From Comamonadaceae bacterium (GTDB taxonomy: Bacteria; Pseudomonadota; Gammaproteobacteria; Burkholderiales; Burkholderiaceae_C), in contig CANBVJ010000004.1 of NCBI GenBank assembly GCA_947372865.1, positions 1-64,000 of the forward strand: a stretch of DNA of 64,000 nucleotides, given 5' to 3'. How positions within the stretch are numbered: the first letter of the stretch is position 1; each line of letters opens with the position of its first letter. The notes beneath the pieces are model-generated. The model was not told the origin of the DNA. It saw only the letters and a program-made list of their open reading frames with translations, and searched no databases. The translations under genes were made by a program, and so were the position numbers. Positions 8,327 to 17,104 of this stretch are shown piece by piece.

Positions 8327-9805
8327 CTAGCGCGGGCTAGCCAAAAACTGCAGCACACCGTCGTCCAGGCGGCCAAAACGCAGGTCCAGCAAGTCGCGCA
8401 CATAGTTCTGGTTCAGGCGCCAAGGGGTGCTGCTGCCCTGTACCGGAAACTGGTGGAGCGAGCGTTGGATATAGCCCGAACTGAAATCCACCCAGGGCTG
8501 CGGCTGCACCTCCGCGCCCGGCATGGCGGGCACGCACACCACCGCGCCGCTGCGCTGCATCTGGCGCAGCACGCGGCAGACAAAGGCGCCGGTCAGGTCG
8601 CTCTTGAGCGTCCAGGACGCGTTGGTGTAGCCCACCACATAGGCGAGGTTGGGCACGCCAGCGAGCATCATGCCTTTGTAGCTCATGGTTTTGCCTATTT
8701 CCACCGGCTTGCCATCCACGCTCAAAGCCATGCCGCCAAAGCCCAGCAAGTCCAGGCCCGTGGCGGTGACCACCACGTCTGCCGCCAGCAAGGCGCCCGA
8801 ACCCAGGCGGATGCCTTGGGGCTCAAACGCGGCCACGGTATCGGTCACCACGTCGGCTTTGCCGCTGCGGATGGCGGCAAACAAATCGCCGCCAGGCACC
8901 AGGCACACGCGCTGGTCCCAGGGCTTGTAGCGCGGGCTGAAGTGGGTTTGGGTGTCAAAGCTGGCGGGCAAGGCAGCGGCCGCCGCTTGCACGATGCGGG
9001 TCTTGGCCAGGTCTGGCCGGCGCTTGGCCAGTGCGTAGAAAAACAGGCCCAGGCCCACGTTCTTCCAGCGGGTAAGCGCATAAGCCATGCGCTCGGGCAA
9101 GACGCGGCGCAGTGTGTCGGCCAGCGCATCCGCGCGCGGGCGCGCCACCACGTAGGTGGGCGAACGCTGCAACATGGTCACCTGCGCCGCTTGCTTGGTC
9201 AAGGCCGGCACCAGCGTCATGGCGGTGGCGCCACTGCCAATCACCACCACGCGCTTATTCCGCACGTCCAGATCGGCCGGCCAGTCTTGCGGGTGCACCA
9301 CGCGCCCGGCAAATTGGTCCTGGCCCGCAAAGGCTGGCGTGTAGCCGTGGGCGTAGTTGTAGTAGCCGCTGCACACCAGCAAAAAGCGGCAGCGCATGTG
9401 CACTGGCGCCTGGTCTGCGCCCCGCTCCACCGTCAGCAGCCAGCGCGCCTGCGCGCCCGACCAGGCCGCAGCCGTCACCCGGTGGCCCAGGCGGATGTGG
9501 GGCAACAGCCCATGTTCTGCGGCGGTGTCTTGGATGTATTGCAGGATGGACGGGCCGTCGGCAATGGCCTGCGCGCCGGTCCAGGGCTTAAACGCATAGC
9601 CCAGGGTGTGCATGTCCGAGTCCGAACGCACGCCGGGGTAGCGAAACAAATCCCAGGTGCCGCCCAGGCGCGCGCGCCCTTCCAAAATGGCAAAGCTCTG
9701 GTCCGGGCAACGCTGGCGCAGGTGCACCGCGCTGCCAATGCCCGAGAGGCCCGCGCCCACGATCAGGGTGTCAAAGTCCTCGGTATCCAAAGATTCTGTG
9801 TTCAT
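8327..9805 (-). CDS. Flavin-containing monooxygenase, Baeyer-Villiger/AlmA-like
   Basis: 492 residues. Two Rossmann motifs are present: FAD-binding GAGLSG at 17-22 and NADPH-binding GSGATA near 190-195. The sequence FAGRVVHPQDWP (165-176) matches the class B monooxygenase fingerprint FxGxxxHxxxW(P/D) exactly. The start region (GTWDLFRYPGVRSDSDMHTLGY) resembles AlmA-type long-chain alkane and EthA-type monooxygenases from memory. Start ATG 9805 overlaps the upstream gene's TGA by 4 bases (ATGA), so translation is probably coupled. Last gene of the sulfatase-propeller-FMO operon. An oxygenation step on a hydrophobic ketone, sterol or alkyl chain is plausible; the substrate is unknown. Confidence 0.88.
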   Translation of the reverse strand: MNTESLDTEDFDTLIVGAGLSGIGSAVHLRQRCPDQSFAILEGRARLGGTWDLFRYPGVRSDSDMHTLGYAFKPWTGAQAIADGPSILQYIQDTAAEHGLLPHIRLGHRVTAAAWSGAQARWLLTVERGADQAPVHMRCRFLLVCSGYYNYAHGYTPAFAGQDQFAGRVVHPQDWPADLDVRNKRVVVIGSGATAMTLVPALTKQAAQVTMLQRSPTYVVARPRADALADTLRRVLPERMAYALTRWKNVGLGLFFYALAKRRPDLAKTRIVQAAAAALPASFDTQTHFSPRYKPWDQRVCLVPGGDLFAAIRSGKADVVTDTVAAFEPQGIRLGSGALLAADVVVTATGLDLLGFGGMALSVDGKPVEIGKTMSYKGMMLAGVPNLAYVVGYTNASWTLKSDLTGAFVCRVLRQMQRSGAVVCVPAMPGAEVQPQPWVDFSSGYIQRSLHQFPVQGSSTPWRLNQNYVRDLLDLRFGRLDDGVLQFLASPR

Positions 9806-11049
9806 GCGACAAAAATCCGCGCCAGGCGGCCCATGGACGACCAATACAAATCACGCTCCCAGCCCACGCTGGGAAACACCACGCCCTGCGTCAAACCGCC
9901 ACTGCGTACCCGGGCGCGCTCTTGGCCCGTCTCGATATCCAGCAGCACCACCTCTTCGCCCAGGCGGCGGTAGTCGTTGACCACCAGTTCGCCCGTTTGC
10001 GGGTACAGCAGCAGGTGGCTGGCCACGCCAAAGTTGGGCTTGTGCCACAGCGGCGCCAGGCTTTGATCGTCGTGCAGGCGCCAGGCCCGCAATACCTTGT
10101 TGGCCGAATCAAAACCCACCACGATGCGCCGCTGCACATCGACCAGCGGCGGGTTGGTGATGCTGCCCCCGCGCAAGCCGCTCACGTCTGTGGCGGCGTG
10201 GTCTTGCGCGTCGTGCAGCGACACGCGCAGCAAACGGTTGGGCGTCTGGCGCACGCCCGCGCCCAGCATATTGATGCGGTAACGGTGCAGGCCGTTGTCC
10301 ATGAACCAGGCGTTGTGGCCGTCAATCACCACGTCCCAGCCGTAGGTCTGGGCGGTGGCGCCCACATAGTCCCAGGTCCAATCGGGGTCGCGTTGCAGGG
10401 TCTGCGCCGCGTCGCTCCAGTGGTAGCGAAAGATGCTGCGCACGCCCACCACATAGACCGTATTGCCCACGGCGCTCAGGCGCGCAATGGACGCCTCGGG
10501 GCAGGCCACATCGGCAAAGGCAGGGCGCAAGGTCTCGGCGTTTAGCACCGTGAGGACGGCGGGGTGTGCGTCGGAGAGGTTTTTGGTAACGATGTGCCCA
10601 TTGTCCAACATGACAAAGGAGTTGTAGGCCTGGGCCATGGGCAGCTCGAAGGTGGCTTTAAGCCCGCAATCCCGGTCCAACCGGTGCGCGTAGCGGCCAT
10701 AGACCACGTAGATATCGCCATTGCGGTGAATCGCCATGCCACCGGGCCACATGGGGCCGCCGGGCAGGCGCGGCGAGCGTTGGCGGGTTTGCAGCGTGTG
10801 CGGGTCAATGCGCTCTACGCACGAGGTGGTGGCCAACCCGAGGTGCGCGCGCAGCGCAGAGTGGGTGAGCAGATACACCTCACCCGGGTCGCCCAGCACG
10901 GTCATGGTGGAAAGCACGGTGTTGCGGGTCACGCATTGCAGGCGCTCGCCGGCTTGCAGCGCCAGGGCCGCGCCACTGCGCGCCGCTTGCAGGCGCGCCG
11001 GACCACCGTCTTCGCCGGGCCAGGGGCTGGCGAAGTAGCCGCTGCTCAT
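9802..11049 (-). CDS. Unrecognised protein, probable beta-propeller
   Basis: 415 residues from ATG 11049, which overlaps the sulfatase stop by 4 bases (ATGA). No catalytic motif is recognised. The chain is a run of short beta-rich segments (GDIYVVYGRYAHRLDR, NGHIVTKNLSD, GNTVYVVGVRSIFRY, QRRIVVGFDSANKVLRAW, TGELVVNDYRR), as in six- or seven-bladed propellers of the SMP-30/arylsulfotransferase-like kind. No signal peptide is evident (MSSGYFASPWPGEDG), so it is probably cytoplasmic, unlike its sulfatase partner. Tight coupling on both sides means it must serve the same pathway as the sulfatase and the flavin monooxygenase. It could be a lactonase-like hydrolase (which would suit a Baeyer-Villiger product), but this is a guess. 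Confidence 0.6.
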   Translation of the reverse strand: MSSGYFASPWPGEDGGPARLQAARSGAALALQAGERLQCVTRNTVLSTMTVLGDPGEVYLLTHSALRAHLGLATTSCVERIDPHTLQTRQRSPRLPGGPMWPGGMAIHRNGDIYVVYGRYAHRLDRDCGLKATFELPMAQAYNSFVMLDNGHIVTKNLSDAHPAVLTVLNAETLRPAFADVACPEASIARLSAVGNTVYVVGVRSIFRYHWSDAAQTLQRDPDWTWDYVGATAQTYGWDVVIDGHNAWFMDNGLHRYRINMLGAGVRQTPNRLLRVSLHDAQDHAATDVSGLRGGSITNPPLVDVQRRIVVGFDSANKVLRAWRLHDDQSLAPLWHKPNFGVASHLLLYPQTGELVVNDYRRLGEEVVLLDIETGQERARVRSGGLTQGVVFPSVGWERDLYWSSMGRLARIFVA

Positions 11050-12827
11050 GCGCGGCGCCGACGCAGGCGCCACCAGACCAGCAAGGCGACCACAGCGAGT
11101 AGCACCCCAAGCACCTGTTTGCCAAACACGGGTAGCCAGTAACGCGACACGCTGTTGATAAACACCTGGCGTTGCGGGGTATAGCCCGAAGGCATTTCCA
11201 ACACCTGGTTGGCTTTTTCATAGGCGGCGTAATCGGCCTGCATGGCCGCAAATTCTTGCGGGAAACGGGCGCTGATGTCCTGGGTTTCACCGGGATCCTG
11301 GCTCAGGTCGTACAAATGCCACAGACCGTCGCCCAGCGAGGGCATATTGCGCACCAGCTTCAAATTGCCCTTAAATAGCGCAGCGTTGCCGGAGAGTTCA
11401 TAGCCCAGCGGCTGGTCGGGCTTGCGCACCGTGCTGGCGCTTCCCTGCAACAAGGGCAACAGGCTCATGCCGGTCATAGGCTCGACCGCGGCACCCTGGT
11501 AGCTGGCGCCCGGTGCCTTCACTTGTGCCAGGTCCAGGAGGGTGGGCGTGATGTCGGTCACATGGGTCAGCGCACCCTCAATATGGTTTGCCTGGCGCAC
11601 CGGCGGGCCCGATATCAGCATGGGCGTGCGGATGCCGCCCTCACCGGACCAGAATTTGTAGGTATACAAAGGTGATGCCGAAGCGCTGGCCCAGCCGGGT
11701 CCTGGAATGCCGATCGTGCCTTTGGCCCCCAGCGTTTCGGTGTCCTGCTTGTAATGAAACACCAGCCAGGGTTGGGCCTCGTGGTAGTCCGAACCTTCGG
11801 GGCCGTTGTCGGACAAAAACACAAACACGGTGTTGTCGTACTGGCCAGTTTTCTTGAGGTGGTCCACCAAGCGCCCCACGTGCGCGTCCATGGCCTCGGC
11901 CATGGCGGCGTAGACCTCCATCTGGCGCTCCATGTGCAGGCGGTCTTTTTCAGACAGCGCGTTCCAGTCGCCGGTGGTGGACATGGTGGTCAGGCGGGTG
12001 CCTGCCGGCACCAGGCCCAGTTCAATCGCTTTTGCCAGGCGGCGCTCGCGCAGCACGGTCCAACCTTCGTGGTATTTGCCCTTGTACTTGTCGATATAGG
12101 CCTTGGGCGCTTGCACCGGCACGTGGTTGGCCTGAAACCCGACATAGGCAAAAAACGGCTGCTGCTTGCGCGGGTCCGCGTCGATGTAGCCGATGGTGCG
12201 ATCGACAAAATATTCCGACGAATAAAAGTCGCTGGGCATGGTGGCAGTTTTGCCGTCCTCAAACCAGTACACCTGGGGCAGATGCGGCAGGTACTGCTTG
12301 GCCGGCTCCCAGTTGTCCGAGCCCGTGTCGCCCTGCACGATGGACTTGTCAAAGCCGCGGCGGTTGGGCAGGTTGAAAGGCTCGGAGCCCACGTTCCACT
12401 TGCCCGCGATATAGGTGCGGTAGCCGCTGTCTTGCAGCAGCGAGGCCACGGTCACGACATTGCTCGCCAGAGAGCCCTGGTAGCCGGGCTTGCCCAAATG
12501 TTCGGTGGGCATAGCTTCGCGCAGATTGCCCACGCCATTGCGGTGGTTGTCCACGCCAGTCAGCAGCATGGAGCGCGTGGGTGAACACGAGGCCGCCACG
12601 TGGAAGTTGGAAAAACGCATGCCGCGTTTGGCCAGCGCGTCTAGGTGCGGCGTGGCGATTTCGCCGCCAAACGCGCCCAGGTCGGAAAAACCCCAATCGT
12701 CGGCGACCAGCACCACGATATTGGGACGCGAGGCCGCACCCGGCGTCGCACCCATTGCCACGCCCTGGGCCGCTAACACCCCCGCCAAGGCCAGCGTGTA
12801 AGCCACGCGGATCGCCGTTTTTTTCAT
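11046..12827 (-). CDS. Arylsulfatase-family sulfatase, exported, with C-terminal membrane anchor
   Basis: 593 residues. Signal peptide 1-27 (TLALAGVLAAQGVAMGA). The alkaline-phosphatase-fold sulfatase domain starts at RPNIVVLVADDWG, with metal-binding DD at 43-44. The active-site motif CSPTR at 81-85 supplies the Cys converted to formylglycine, followed by SMLLTG. The metal pair VFLSDNGPEG and the usual C-terminal HLYDLSQDPGE are present. The last about 30 residues hold a hydrophobic segment (VLGVLLAVVALLVWW) then RRRR, a likely C-terminal inner-membrane anchor. Start ATG 12827 has GAAGG 8 bases upstream. It leads a three-gene coupled operon and has a palindromic operator about 50 bases upstream. 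Substrate unknown. Confidence 0.9.
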   Translation of the reverse strand: MKKTAIRVAYTLALAGVLAAQGVAMGATPGAASRPNIVVLVADDWGFSDLGAFGGEIATPHLDALAKRGMRFSNFHVAASCSPTRSMLLTGVDNHRNGVGNLREAMPTEHLGKPGYQGSLASNVVTVASLLQDSGYRTYIAGKWNVGSEPFNLPNRRGFDKSIVQGDTGSDNWEPAKQYLPHLPQVYWFEDGKTATMPSDFYSSEYFVDRTIGYIDADPRKQQPFFAYVGFQANHVPVQAPKAYIDKYKGKYHEGWTVLRERRLAKAIELGLVPAGTRLTTMSTTGDWNALSEKDRLHMERQMEVYAAMAEAMDAHVGRLVDHLKKTGQYDNTVFVFLSDNGPEGSDYHEAQPWLVFHYKQDTETLGAKGTIGIPGPGWASASASPLYTYKFWSGEGGIRTPMLISGPPVRQANHIEGALTHVTDITPTLLDLAQVKAPGASYQGAAVEPMTGMSLLPLLQGSASTVRKPDQPLGYELSGNAALFKGNLKLVRNMPSLGDGLWHLYDLSQDPGETQDISARFPQEFAAMQADYAAYEKANQVLEMPSGYTPQRQVFINSVSRYWLPVFGKQVLGVLLAVVALLVWWRLRRRRA

Positions 12828-12877
12828 TGCAAAACCTTCAATAAAAGGGGGCACTGGTCTTCAGCGCAGATAAACCC

Positions 12878-12891
12878 ATACACTAGTGTAT
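12878..12891. promoter_or_regulatory. Palindromic operator ATACACTAGTGTAT between sulfatase and tetR
   Basis: A perfect 14-base palindrome in the 158-base divergent gap between the leftward sulfatase operon and the rightward TetR gene. A near-identical site lies at 19666-19679 upstream of the acyl-CoA ligase operon. Size, symmetry and position are as expected for a TetR-family operator, probably autoregulatory. Confidence 0.8.
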
Positions 12892-12985
12892 CTTTTACGC
12901 AATTTAGCACGCAGTCCTTCCGCGTCACGATTGCGGCTATCGTTTGCGCGACAATCTTCACACTACTGACACAACACCGATCCAA

Positions 12986-13612
12986 ATGGTACCCGCCCCT
13001 GTTCCACCCCAAACGCCGCCCCCGCCGCCGCGTGTTGCCGCAGTCCGACTGAACCGCGACGACTGGCTGGACGCCGCCTTCAACGCCGCAGTAGAGCATG
13101 GCTTTGATGGCGTGCGGGTGCTGGTGCTGGCCGACACCCTGGGCGTGACGCGTGGCAGCTTTTACTGGCATTTCAAAGACCACGCCGATTTGATCGCAGC
13201 GCTGCTGGAGCGCTGGCGCGCCGGAGAAGCCGCAACCAACCAGCGCATGCAACAACCCAGCAGCGACGACCCGGTGAAAGACCTAGAACAGCTGCTGGAC
13301 GCCGCCTTGGCCCACGGGGGCACCGATCTGAGCAATATGCGCTTTGAACTCGCCTTACGCGGTCTGGGCCGGCGCGACGCCGCAGTGGCCGCCATGCTGC
13401 TGGAGGTGGACCAGGCGCGCATGGCCTTGTTTGCGGGCAAATTTGCGCGCATCACGCCCGACGCCAAAACCGCCATCGACCTGGCGGCCCTCTTTTACCT
13501 GACGATTGTGGGCAGCTTCCAGGCCCTGAGCAGGCCACAAGCCGCCCACCCGACCAAGCAGTACCTAACCGACATCATTGGCCGCTACCTGGTCAAGTCG
13601 CAGGTCCGTTAA
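12986..13612 (+). CDS. TetR/AcrR-family transcriptional regulator
   Basis: 208 residues from ATG 12986. After a Pro-rich leader (PPPPP) comes the TetR DNA-binding domain: WLDAAFNAAVEHGFDGVRVLVLADTLGVTRGSFYWHF is the standard helix-turn-helix. The C-terminal ligand domain is helical (about 75-208, e.g. LEQLLDAALAHG, AIDLAALFYLTIVGSFQAL). It faces away from the sulfatase operon across the 12878-12891 palindrome. No good SD precedes the start, and an in-frame TTG lies 14 codons upstream, so the start is not certain. It probably represses both leftward operons of the island. The inducer is unknown but may be an acyl-CoA or a hydrophobic substrate. Confidence 0.88.
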   Translation: MVPAPVPPQTPPPPPRVAAVRLNRDDWLDAAFNAAVEHGFDGVRVLVLADTLGVTRGSFYWHFKDHADLIAALLERWRAGEAATNQRMQQPSSDDPVKDLEQLLDAALAHGGTDLSNMRFELALRGLGRRDAAVAAMLLEVDQARMALFAGKFARITPDAKTAIDLAALFYLTIVGSFQALSRPQAAHPTKQYLTDIIGRYLVKSQVR

Positions 13613-13626
13613 GCGGGCACCGCCGT

Positions 13627-14694
13627 TCAAGGCCCTGGCGCCACCAAAACCGTGCGAAAGCCCAGGTGGCTGACCGCCAGATCGTCGTCCTGCGCCTGGC
13701 GCGCGCCTGCACGGTAGCGCATGCAGTAGTTGGGCGCACACAAAAACGAACCGCCCTTGATGACGCGCTGGCCCATGGCCGCTGCGCCTGCAGGACGCAC
13801 ACTGCCCGGGCCCGGATCGGCGCCATCGTCTGCGGCAAGCACCGCGTGGCTAGGCGTGTAGGCGTCGCGCGTGAGTTCCCAGGCGTTGCCAATCATGTCA
13901 AACAGGCCCAGCGCGTTGGGCGCAAAGCAGCCTACGGGCGCCAGTCCCACAAAGCCGTCGGCAGCAGAATTGGCCACCGGAAACAGGCCTTGCCAGGTGT
14001 TGGCCTGGGCGGGTTGCTCGTGCGCAGGTAGCGCCGCACTTTGCGCGGCACGCGCGGCCCATTCCCACTGCGCCTCCGACGGAATGAACGTGCCCTTCCA
14101 GTGCGCATAGGCTTGGGCGTCTTCAATGGTGACGTTGACCACGGCAAAGGCGCCGCGCCCGTCAATGCGGGTACCGGGACCACCGGGGTGGCGCCAGTCG
14201 GCGCCTGCCAGATAACGCCACCATTGCGTGGGGCGGCCCTGGCCGGACAGGTTGGTCGGGCTGATGAATACCACCGCGCCGGGCAGGCGCATCTCCGGGG
14301 GCAATTCAGGGTGCTGTTTGGCGTCCACCGCACGCTCGGCCACGGTGCGGTAGCCGGTGGCCTGCACAAAAGCGGCGAACTGGTCGTTGGTCACTTCGGT
14401 GCGGTCCATCCAGAAGCCCGCCACGGGCAGCGGTCGCACGGGCATTTCTTCCGGGTAAACCGTGTCGCCCAAGGACAAGGTGCCACCCGGCACCCAGACC
14501 ATGCCCGGATGCGGTGCGCCAGCGGGCTGCTGCGGCAGCGCACAAACCAGGCGTTCCTGGTGGCTTAAGCGCTCGCTGCGTTGCGCGGACCACCACAGCC
14601 AGGAGGCCAGCGCCAGCAGCGCGAGGACGATCAGCGCCAGCCAGCGCCGCAGTCGGGAAGCGAAAAAAGTCAAGGGCATAGGCCGGATTTTCAC
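13627..14694 (-). CDS. Formylglycine-generating enzyme (sulfatase-modifying factor), membrane-anchored
   Basis: 355 residues. The FGE-sulfatase domain runs from GMVWVPGGTLSLGD (about 64) to the end (SHLGFRTVLV). The active-site Cys pair is visible as GGSFLCAPNYCMRYR, Cys319 and Cys324 with CxxxxC spacing, as in oxygen-dependent copper FGEs; this separates it from the many SUMF1-like proteins lacking the pair. Residues 17-36 are a hydrophobic segment (LALIVLALLALASWLWW) after a basic stretch, so the enzyme appears anchored with its domain outside the cytoplasm. Last gene of the five-gene operon, 38 bases after a sulfatase. GTG 14694 or ATG 14679 may be the start. It should activate the sulfatases of this island. 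Confidence 0.9.
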   Translation of the reverse strand: MKIRPMPLTFFASRLRRWLALIVLALLALASWLWWSAQRSERLSHQERLVCALPQQPAGAPHPGMVWVPGGTLSLGDTVYPEEMPVRPLPVAGFWMDRTEVTNDQFAAFVQATGYRTVAERAVDAKQHPELPPEMRLPGAVVFISPTNLSGQGRPTQWWRYLAGADWRHPGGPGTRIDGRGAFAVVNVTIEDAQAYAHWKGTFIPSEAQWEWAARAAQSAALPAHEQPAQANTWQGLFPVANSAADGFVGLAPVGCFAPNALGLFDMIGNAWELTRDAYTPSHAVLAADDGADPGPGSVRPAGAAAMGQRVIKGGSFLCAPNYCMRYRAGARQAQDDDLAVSHLGFRTVLVAPGP

Positions 14695-14732
14695 CGCAGG
14701 GCGACCGGGCTTGGTGCCCCGGCGGCCATGGG

Positions 14733-16397
14733 CTAGTTGCTCCAGTAGGTGTATTCGTCGCCCGGGGCGTCGGGCTGGTCCAGCGTTTTGTCGATGTTGA
14801 TCGGCATCTGGAGGAACGAGGCCCAGCGCGACGGCGGCATATGGGCGTGGTGCGCCGCCAGTTCGGCCTTGAGTTCGGCCAGCTTGTGCGGCTCAGTGGC
14901 CGCGAGGTTGAGCTTTTCGGTCGGGTCGGTGGCCAGGTTGAACAGCCAGTCTTTGGCCGGCAGGTCGGCTGAGATCAGCTTCCACTGCTGGTGGCGCAGG
15001 GCGCGGTAGGGGCCGTCGCGCCAAAACAGGGTTCGCGACACTTGGGTCTGGGGCTTGGCACCCAAGAAGGGCAACAAATTCACGCCGTCAATGGGGCGGT
15101 CTGTCGGCATTTTTCCGCCTGCGGCCGCCACCACCGTGGGCATCATGTCGATGTTGGTGATGGGCTGCGGATACTGGGTGCCCGCAGCGATATGGCCGGG
15201 CCATTTGGCCACGTAGGGCACGCGCAGACCGCCTTCAAAAAAGGTGAGCTTCCAGCCGCGGTAAGGGCGGTTGACGTCGGGGATGCCGATGTAGCCGGGC
15301 GCGCCGTTGTCGCTGGCAAATATCACCAAGGTGTTTTTGTCCAACCCCTCGTCTTTCAGGGTTTGCAGCACGCGCCCCACGCTGCGGTCCACCGAGCGCA
15401 CCATGGCCGCATAGACGCGGCGGCGGTGGTCGGGGATATTCGAGAGCGCGTCGTAATCTTCCTTGCTGGCCTGCAGCGGCGTGTGCACGCCCCAGTGCGC
15501 CAGGTACAAAAAGAAAGGTTGGTTTTTGTTGCGCTGGATGGCGGTGACGGCCTGGTCGGTGAAGTAGTCGGTCAGGTATTTATTGGGTTCAAACCAGTGG
15601 CCGGCGTTGTAGCTCACGCCAAAGCGCATGTTCGGCCAGAGGAACTTGTCGATAGGGTCAAAGTCTTGCTTGGAATTGACTACGCGGGCGTCGTTTTGCG
15701 GCAGGTACAGGCCGCTTTCCATGAACAGGCTTTCGTCAAAGCCCTGGTTGCCCGGGCGCATTTCGGGCGTGCTGCCCAAGTGCCACTTGCCGATGTGCAT
15801 GGTGTGGTAACCACGGTCTTTGAGGGCTTCGGCCATGGTGATTTCTGAGGGCGGCATGCCCAAATCGTTGAAATCTTTGGCCTCTTTGGCCGCCGCCTTG
15901 TCGATCAAGACCTTGCGGATGCGGTTGGGGTCTGAATACAGTTCGCCCGCCACCCGCGCCATGGCGCCGGGCGTGGGCGTGTATTCCACACCAAAGCGCC
16001 AGGGGTAGCGCCCGGTCAGCAGCGCGGCGCGCGACACGGTGCACACGGCGCTGCCGGCATAGCCCTGGTCAAAACGCACGCCCTCACGGGCGATGGCGTC
16101 AATATTGGGGGTAGGCACGCCTTCGGCCGTCAGGCCGCCGCCGTGGGTGGACACGTCGTTGATGCCCATGTCATCGGCCAGGATCACGATGATGTTGGGC
16201 GGGCGCTGCGCCAGTGGCGCGTTTGCCATCTGCGGTCCCTGCACCCAGGGCGTCTCCTGATAGGCGTCGCGCGGATAGCGGATGTCGGTGTACCAACCCA
16301 GCGAATACTGCAGCAGATGAATGCGGTTGGCATAGGCCAAGGCGCTCAGGGCTATCAAGACTGCGGCGCCAAGTCCGAGCTTGTGGTGGGTTTTCAT
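14733..16397 (-). CDS. Arylsulfatase-family sulfatase with unusual active-site motif CTVSR
   Basis: 554 residues with an N-terminal hydrophobic segment (AAVLIALSALAYA), a signal peptide or anchor. The sulfatase domain starts at RPPNIIVILADDMG with metal-binding DD at 75-76. Substrate-site and metal residues are seen in MHIGKWHLGS, FLYLAHWGVHTPL and VIFASDNGAPG. The formylglycine motif reads C119-T-V-S-R123 then AALLTGRYPW. The canonical form is C-x-P-x-R (C-x-A-x-R tolerated), so Val at the third place is non-standard; I checked the bases (TGC ACC GTG TCG CGC on the minus strand). The FGE gene follows 38 bases downstream. Either the partner FGE accepts this motif or the protein is modified poorly. 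Confidence 0.88.
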   Translation of the reverse strand: MKTHHKLGLGAAVLIALSALAYANRIHLLQYSLGWYTDIRYPRDAYQETPWVQGPQMANAPLAQRPPNIIVILADDMGINDVSTHGGGLTAEGVPTPNIDAIAREGVRFDQGYAGSAVCTVSRAALLTGRYPWRFGVEYTPTPGAMARVAGELYSDPNRIRKVLIDKAAAKEAKDFNDLGMPPSEITMAEALKDRGYHTMHIGKWHLGSTPEMRPGNQGFDESLFMESGLYLPQNDARVVNSKQDFDPIDKFLWPNMRFGVSYNAGHWFEPNKYLTDYFTDQAVTAIQRNKNQPFFLYLAHWGVHTPLQASKEDYDALSNIPDHRRRVYAAMVRSVDRSVGRVLQTLKDEGLDKNTLVIFASDNGAPGYIGIPDVNRPYRGWKLTFFEGGLRVPYVAKWPGHIAAGTQYPQPITNIDMMPTVVAAAGGKMPTDRPIDGVNLLPFLGAKPQTQVSRTLFWRDGPYRALRHQQWKLISADLPAKDWLFNLATDPTEKLNLAATEPHKLAELKAELAAHHAHMPPSRWASFLQMPINIDKTLDQPDAPGDEYTYWSN

Positions 16398-16474
16398 GGG
16401 GAGTCTCCAACGCTGCGAGAGCGCATTTTTTTACCAATAAGGGCCGCAGCGTGGAAAGCAGCGCGCGCGTCAGG

Positions 16475-17089
16475 TCAGGTCAAGGCCCACACGGCCGCCG
16501 TCAGCAGCGCCAGCAAAGCCGCCACCGACAGGCGCACCGCAATCAGGTTGACCAGCGGCTTGACCGGGAAAATCACGGTTTGTTCAATCGCCGCCCATTT
16601 GTGCACATCGTCGCCGGCGGCGCCAATGGCCAGGGCAAAGTGGAAAAAATCGCGCTGGCTGCGGTAGCGCACCATGGCCACGTAATGCCAATCGGGTACG
16701 CCTTCGCAGTCTATAAAGCGCCCGCTGCGCCGGGCAATAAATACCGGCAGGCAGGCGCGTCGCAGCAGGTGCGGAATGATGGCTTTGCCGTAGCGCTTGT
16801 CGGCCTCGCGCGGGTCGTCGCTGTAGTGGTAGCCCGGCGGGTACAAGGCTTTGGCGCGGTAGCGCACGCAGTTGTGCATTACAAACTCTTTGCCGTCGTC
16901 GCTGGCCATGAGCTGGCGCGCCTCGTCAACAAAGGATTCACCCGGCGTGCCCTGCAGGCGCTGGCGCAGCGTCTCCAACAACTGCGCTTTTTCGGCGGCG
17001 CCCATGGGCGCGCCGTTGCCGCCGTACCACCAGACAAAGAGCGCCAACAGCGCCACGGCCACTGCGACCAAGATTGCGTGATAAGCCAT
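16475..17089 (-). CDS. Unrecognised membrane-associated protein
   Basis: 204 residues. An N-terminal membrane segment (5-21, AILVAVAVALLALFVWWYG) and a C-terminal one (about 185-203, LSVAALLALLTAAVWAL) flank a soluble core with several Arg/Tyr/His-rich stretches (HNCVRYRAKALYPPGYHYSDD, VPDWHYVAMVRYRSQRDFFHF). The core around DWHYVAMVRYRS looks like an antiparallel alpha/beta barrel of the EthD/DUF1330 kind, but I would not assign it. It sits 15 bases after the ferritin-like hydrolase gene and 77 before the sulfatase, inside the five-gene operon, so it is likely part of the same pathway. Confidence 0.65.
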   Translation of the reverse strand: MAYHAILVAVAVALLALFVWWYGGNGAPMGAAEKAQLLETLRQRLQGTPGESFVDEARQLMASDDGKEFVMHNCVRYRAKALYPPGYHYSDDPREADKRYGKAIIPHLLRRACLPVFIARRSGRFIDCEGVPDWHYVAMVRYRSQRDFFHFALAIGAAGDDVHKWAAIEQTVIFPVKPLVNLIAVRLSVAALLALLTAAVWALT

Positions 17090-17104
17090 ACGGACCGTCC
17101 CGGA

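Noticed and set aside
6272-9973. Long plus-strand open frames (268-506 codons) across etfA, etfB and the flavin monooxygenase
   Set aside because: Antisense shadows with low-complexity composition; the minus-strand genes have clear motifs and start signals.
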